From positions 1 through 42,377 of IMG/VR virus record IMGVR_UViG_3300021425_000065: a DNA stretch of 42,377 bases, one strand, 5' to 3'. Below, piece by piece: positions 39,625-42,377 of this stretch. The position numbers and the translations under genes were made by a program. Below the pieces are notes generated by a model that was given only the letters and a program-made list of their open reading frames with translations, did no database searches and was not told where the DNA came from. The DNA is from a virus. Position 1 is the first letter of the stretch. Each line of letters begins with the position of its first letter.

Positions 39625-40182
39625 TCAAGAGTCAGCGGTGAGAGTGAACGACGGACCATTCAGCTCAAGCACAGCCAGGCCCGAACCAGTCACGGAAGTG
39701 AGGTAGCGAGCATTGGAAAGTTGAGCGGTATTGCCCGTGATGGCGATGTTGCTGAATTGGCCGGCATACTTCACACCAGTGGTAGCGTGAATGACGCGCA
39801 CGGCAGTGGCAGGGGTGACAGAACCATGCACGTAAACGGCAACAGCTCCTTCATTGGCCACATTCAGCACTTGCTCGTCCTTGACACCAGGACGGCTATT
39901 GGTGTCCAGAGCGGTTTCGTCAACATAGGTGAGAATGTTGACACCCACCACGGGATCACCAGTGCCGCTAATGGTCACGGCAGAATTGGCGACAGTGCCG
40001 CCAGAGTTATAGACAACGACGTTGCCAAAGGCAATCACGCCATTGCTCTCATTGACATAGGTGCCAATGGTATTGTCGCGAATGTCGGAAAGCTGGCCTT
40101 CCAGCAGGGGATCATGCTGCAGAGCATAAGCTTGCTGCACGCCACCCGCTGCGCCGGCAGTCCCAGAAAAAGTAACGGCCAT
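39625..40182 (-). CDS. Capsid cement/decoration-like protein
   Basis: A 185-residue protein, 'YALQHDPLLEGQLSDIRDNT' and 'ESNGVIAFGNVVVYNSGGT' near the N-terminus, then 'YVHGSVTPATAVRV' and an immunoglobulin-like beta-rich C-terminus. This matches structural cement proteins encoded next to capsid genes, which stabilise expanded heads. Its stop comes 14 bases before the capsid ATG, and 2 bases separate it from the protease. Confidence 0.8.
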   Translation of the reverse strand: MAVTFSGTAGAAGGVQQAYALQHDPLLEGQLSDIRDNTIGTYVNESNGVIAFGNVVVYNSGGTVANSAVTISGTGDPVVGVNILTYVDETALDTNSRPGVKDEQVLNVANEGAVAVYVHGSVTPATAVRVIHATTGVKYAGQFSNIAITGNTAQLSNARYLTSVTGSGLAVLELNGPSFTLTADS

Positions 40183-40184
40183 GT

Positions 40185-40802
40185 TCAGCGCTCCTTAGAG
40201 ACGGAGAGGGGAGTTTTCCAAGCGTTCTGCAGCTTCTCCATGTAGGACGAAGGAGCAGACACAGGGGTGGCAATGGAGGCCACAGCTTTGCGAAGCTCGT
40301 CAGTAGCAGCGGAATCGGTGCGACCGGCTTCGGAGAGGGTGTCGAACATCGCCTGCACGTAATCGTCGGAACGATCGGTGAGATCGATGGAGTCGCCACG
40401 CACTGCCTTAATGGCAGCTTCCATGATTTCACGGGCATCTTTGCCAGTGAAGACAAACTCGCTGTCCAGAGTGGCGCGAGCTTTGTCGATGAGAGCAAGA
40501 CGATCTTCCACAAGCGAATCAATGTTCACTTGCTTGGCAGCTTCCAGATCAGCTTTAACGCTGGTCAGTTCTTGCTCAAGGGCATCGGCGCGGCCTTCGG
40601 CAGCATCCATTTTGCCCTTCATCTCTTTCTCCATGGCGTCCATTTCTTCCTTCATCTTGGAAGCCTCGGACAGCATGGCATCGTACTTCTTCTTCATGTC
40701 CTCGTAGGACATTTTGGCGTCTTCCCGTTCTTTGGTAATCGCCAGAGCAACGCTCTCGCTCACCTCAAACTCGGCGCCATCAAAATTGACTTTTGCAGTC
40801 AT
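40185..40802 (-). CDS. Nested scaffold gene with internal start
   Basis: ATG 40802 is Met193 of the fusion, in frame, and is preceded by GAGGA with good spacing. It begins exactly where the protease domain ends ('EEPSMTAKVNFDG'), so it would give a 205-residue scaffold without the protease. This is the same solution as lambda C/Nu3 and P2-type protease-scaffold genes. Proof needs protein data. Confidence 0.55.
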   Translation of the reverse strand: MTAKVNFDGAEFEVSESVALAITKEREDAKMSYEDMKKKYDAMLSEASKMKEEMDAMEKEMKGKMDAAEGRADALEQELTSVKADLEAAKQVNIDSLVEDRLALIDKARATLDSEFVFTGKDAREIMEAAIKAVRGDSIDLTDRSDDYVQAMFDTLSEAGRTDSAATDELRKAVASIATPVSAPSSYMEKLQNAWKTPLSVSKER

Positions 40803-41378
40803 AGATGGTTCCTCAATGGGAGTTAAAAGGGATGGATCAGCGGCATCTAGTCGATCCAGATGCAGCTTCACTTGCGGGCCAGCGCGGCCACGCTTAACAA
40901 CAGCCACATGGTTCCCACTAATCTTGCGTTGAACGCCGTCATAGTGTTCCCCATTGCTTGTCACGCCAGGCGTCGAGTCGTATTCCACTCGATAGCCCGC
41001 GCTGACTTCCTGAACATCCTTACGAAGAATCTTCTCAATGGCATCCTTGTCAGTTACGGTCATGACGGCACGGACAAAGCCGTTGTCATAAACCACTTCC
41101 GTGCCAGTGAAGCCAATTTGATGCTCCTTGGTATTGGAGCTATCGAGAAGAACGCTTGGGTGCTCAAAAGTTACGGCCTTGCCCGCAAATGAAGCAAGAC
41201 TGTCTGGCGAACCAACCTCCTCATCGGGACGATATTCGCGACGAATGGAACCATCCGCATCGGTGTACATCTGCACACCAGTGCGAGCAATGGTTGCCCA
41301 AGCACGAAGATAGCCCTCAGGCGTCACTTCGTACTTGTCAATCGGCGCAATGTCGTAACGAAAAGAAGTTTCGCTCAT
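40185..41378 (-). CDS. DUF2213 prohead protease-scaffold fusion
   Basis: A 397-residue protein. Residues 1-175 match DUF2213: 'RREYRPDEEVGSPDSLASF', 'AVTFEHPSVLL' (H73), 'VQEVSAGYRVEYDS' (S126) and 'KISGNHVAVVKRGRAGPQV' (H157). H73, S126 and H157 could form a Ser-His-His triad like herpesvirus assemblins; that is inference. Residues 210-300 are a long acidic coiled coil ('SYEDMKKKYDAMLSEASKM') and the C-terminal 100 are typical of scaffold tails. The scaffold is removed by proteolysis during head maturation. First late head gene in the window; terminase and portal lie further right. Confidence 0.88.
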   Translation of the reverse strand: MSETSFRYDIAPIDKYEVTPEGYLRAWATIARTGVQMYTDADGSIRREYRPDEEVGSPDSLASFAGKAVTFEHPSVLLDSSNTKEHQIGFTGTEVVYDNGFVRAVMTVTDKDAIEKILRKDVQEVSAGYRVEYDSTPGVTSNGEHYDGVQRKISGNHVAVVKRGRAGPQVKLHLDRLDAADPSLLTPIEEPSMTAKVNFDGAEFEVSESVALAITKEREDAKMSYEDMKKKYDAMLSEASKMKEEMDAMEKEMKGKMDAAEGRADALEQELTSVKADLEAAKQVNIDSLVEDRLALIDKARATLDSEFVFTGKDAREIMEAAIKAVRGDSIDLTDRSDDYVQAMFDTLSEAGRTDSAATDELRKAVASIATPVSAPSSYMEKLQNAWKTPLSVSKER

Positions 41379-41444
41379 ACATTAAGCATAATTGACTGGG
41401 CCATCTTATGATCGTAGCTTGAGTCAGATTGGGTTATTGGCACT
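41379..41444. promoter_or_regulatory. Divergent promoter/operator region
   Basis: The 66-base gap is shared by the divergent XRE gene and the late operon gene. TTGACT (41392-41397) followed 17 bases later by TAGCTT (41415-41420) is a weak sigma-70-like pair toward the XRE gene. TGACT (41393) and AGTCA (41422-41426) form a short inverted repeat that might be an operator. Both are low-confidence calls from short matches. Confidence 0.35.
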
Positions 41445-41759
41445 ATGGTCGTGCGGAGATCTTCCAACTTGGTAACCATGTGCGGAGTGCCGCTTGTTTC
41501 ATACGGGGCCGCCAAGAGGGAAATTGCCTCTCGCATTAAAGAGGCCCGGATGCAGTCGGGTCTTAGCCAACGCGACGTTGCCACTGCTCTCAGTATTAGT
41601 CAAACCTCTTATTCACGAATGGAGCGAGGAGTGTTGGCGCCGGATGCAGCACAGCTTCGCGTGCTCAGTGGCCTGCATGGCGTGTCCATCCTTTGGCTGC
41701 TTGGAATGCCCAGCTACTTTGTTTTCGTGGATCAATCTTCATCATCATCTTCGTTTTGA
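41445..41759 (+). CDS. XRE/Cro-type transcriptional regulator
   Basis: A 104-residue protein. 'IASRIKEARMQSGLSQRDVA' plus 'SISQTSYSRMERGVLAPDAA' and 'LSGLHGVSILWLLGM' make a classic five-helix Cro/C1 DNA-binding domain (about 25-85). The Ser-rich tail is 'QSSSSSSF'. ATG 41478 is an alternative start. It is the only plus-strand gene in the right half, divergent from the late operon and convergent with 41732-42043, whose stop it overlaps by 28 bases. It could repress late genes; no partner repressor or integrase is visible. Confidence 0.85.
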   Translation: MVVRRSSNLVTMCGVPLVSYGAAKREIASRIKEARMQSGLSQRDVATALSISQTSYSRMERGVLAPDAAQLRVLSGLHGVSILWLLGMPSYFVFVDQSSSSSSF

Positions 41760-42043
41760 ACAGAAGCAATCTGCGCTTCGATGCCCTCCATTACGTATGC
41801 CTTAGCAATAGCCTCTGCCTCAAACACAAGCATCTTCACTGGCTGGAAGTATTCATCAGGCTTGTCGTAGTAGTTTTCAACAAAAATGTGAGTTTCGTCT
41901 AGGCGGCCATTCTTGAAATGCTGCTGCTCCACAAGGCGCCAATGGGCAGTATTGCGATGCTCGTGAGCAGACAAAATGGCAAGGGCTTTCATAATGCCAA
42001 TGCCATCTTCCTCTTCTTCAATGACGCGCACGTATTCGCTCAT
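41732..42043 (-). CDS. Acidic hypothetical protein
   Basis: A 103-residue protein ending 'SVQNEDDDED'. 'MKALAILSAHEHRNTAHWRL' and 'THIFVENYYDKPDEYFQP' could form a small alpha/beta domain; 'MLVFEAEAIAKAYVMEG' is helical. It is coupled to the upstream gene by ATGA and overlaps the XRE gene tail-to-tail by 28 bases. No recognised family; strongly acidic small phage proteins often bind host proteins, but this is speculation. Confidence 0.65.
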   Translation of the reverse strand: MSEYVRVIEEEEDGIGIMKALAILSAHEHRNTAHWRLVEQQHFKNGRLDETHIFVENYYDKPDEYFQPVKMLVFEAEAIAKAYVMEGIEAQIASVQNEDDDED

Positions 42044-42377
42044 TTGCCTTTCTTGCGGCTTTCCACCATCTTAATGATGCGACTAGCCCACGCCCTACCA
42101 GCATCCGATCCCCAGAGCAACCACGCAATTCGGCCTGCATCATCCTCTCCGCCGCTTTTGTTCTTTTCGTGGCGAGAGAAAAATGCTGCCATGCGTTTGA
42201 TGGTTTCGTAGCTCACGGCTTCGCCATTGGCCAAGCTCGTCGCCCGAGCCACGCCGCTGCCAATGCCTTGCTTTCCGGCTTCCTGAGTGGTCAATCCGCC
42301 TTTGCCATGCTTCTTGCGGAGTTCAAGGCCACGACGCGCTGCGGCCCGTACAGACGATGGAGGGGAAAATGATTCAG
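42040..42377 (-). CDS. 3' part of a head-region protein (cut by window edge)
   Basis: The frame is open to the window end, so at least 111 residues of the C-terminus are visible and the start is outside. The visible part reads 'SFSPPSSVRAAARRGLELRK' then 'GIGSGVARATSLANGEAVSY', 'ETIKRMAAFFSRHEKNKSGG' and 'AGRIAWLLWGSDAGRAWA'. This Arg/Trp-rich domain is common at the ends of phage or prophage head-region proteins near portal and protease genes, but its function is not established. A TTG at 42294 is inside the domain and is not the true start. Confidence 0.75.
   Translation of the reverse strand, partial: ESFSPPSSVRAAARRGLELRKKHGKGGLTTQEAGKQGIGSGVARATSLANGEAVSYETIKRMAAFFSRHEKNKSGGEDDAGRIAWLLWGSDAGRAWASRIIKMVESRKKGK

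Noticed and set aside
1-42377. tRNA genes, CRISPR arrays, insertion sequences and attachment sites
   Set aside because: No cloverleaf, direct-repeat array, transposase-like gene or integrase was recognised on either strand by eye; a dedicated tRNA or repeat scan would be needed to exclude them fully.

Overview
The window is part of a siphovirus-type (long, non-contractile tail) phage genome. The host is probably a unicellular picocyanobacterium. That assignment is an inference from three things: ThyX next to a DUF3310 protein, structural proteins of the kind common in cyanophages (fibre segments resembling 'TTTTVNSTT', and 'DAFGRARVSEPFTLFDS'-type proteins), and an HNH nuclease of a type common in cyanobacteria and their phages. 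No terminase, portal, polymerase, integrase, tRNA or CRISPR array is visible, so the phage genome must extend past both ends.

Layout. (1) 1-5.1 kb, plus strand: small early or nucleotide-metabolism genes. These are a zinc-ribbon-like protein, a possible double-stranded beta-helix protein, a RecB-like PD-(D/E)XK nuclease, a small protein with an SSB-like acidic tip, a dCTP-deaminase-family protein, a Vsr/DUF559-like nuclease, ThyX and DUF3310. Two genes sit on the opposite strand (3185-3553 and an HNH nuclease at 5070-5558). (2) 5.6-7.64 kb, plus strand: a compact lysis-like cassette. A glucosaminidase plus C39-like peptidase endolysin is surrounded by small membrane proteins, two of which are under 50 codons. 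(3) 7.67-41.4 kb, minus strand: one long late operon read right to left. Its order is protease/scaffold with an internal start, cement protein, DUF2184 capsid, head-tail connectors, tail tube, tail chaperones G and G-T joined by a -1 frameshift, gp10-like protein, tape measure, then lambda-like M, L, K, I and J. About 18 kb of receptor-binding, fibre, collagen-like and chaperone genes follow. (4) 41.4-42.4 kb: a lone plus-strand XRE regulator, an acidic protein and the 3' part of a head-region gene.

How it works together. Early genes make and protect dTMP/dCTP pools and process DNA. The late operon builds the head, then the tail in lambda order, and ends with a large set of paralogous adhesins. 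The lysis cassette converges on the end of the late operon. Many neighbouring genes overlap by ATGA or GTGA, which suggests translational coupling.

Most notable points: a lambda-style slippery site (C CCA AAG) immediately before the stop of gene G; a roughly 250-residue insertion splitting the cysteine cluster of the L homolog; a dCTP-deaminase homolog with His where the catalytic Glu should be; a ThyX with a divergent signature; and previously easy-to-miss small genes at 13843-13980, 15487-15630, 5893-6036 and 7513-7638.
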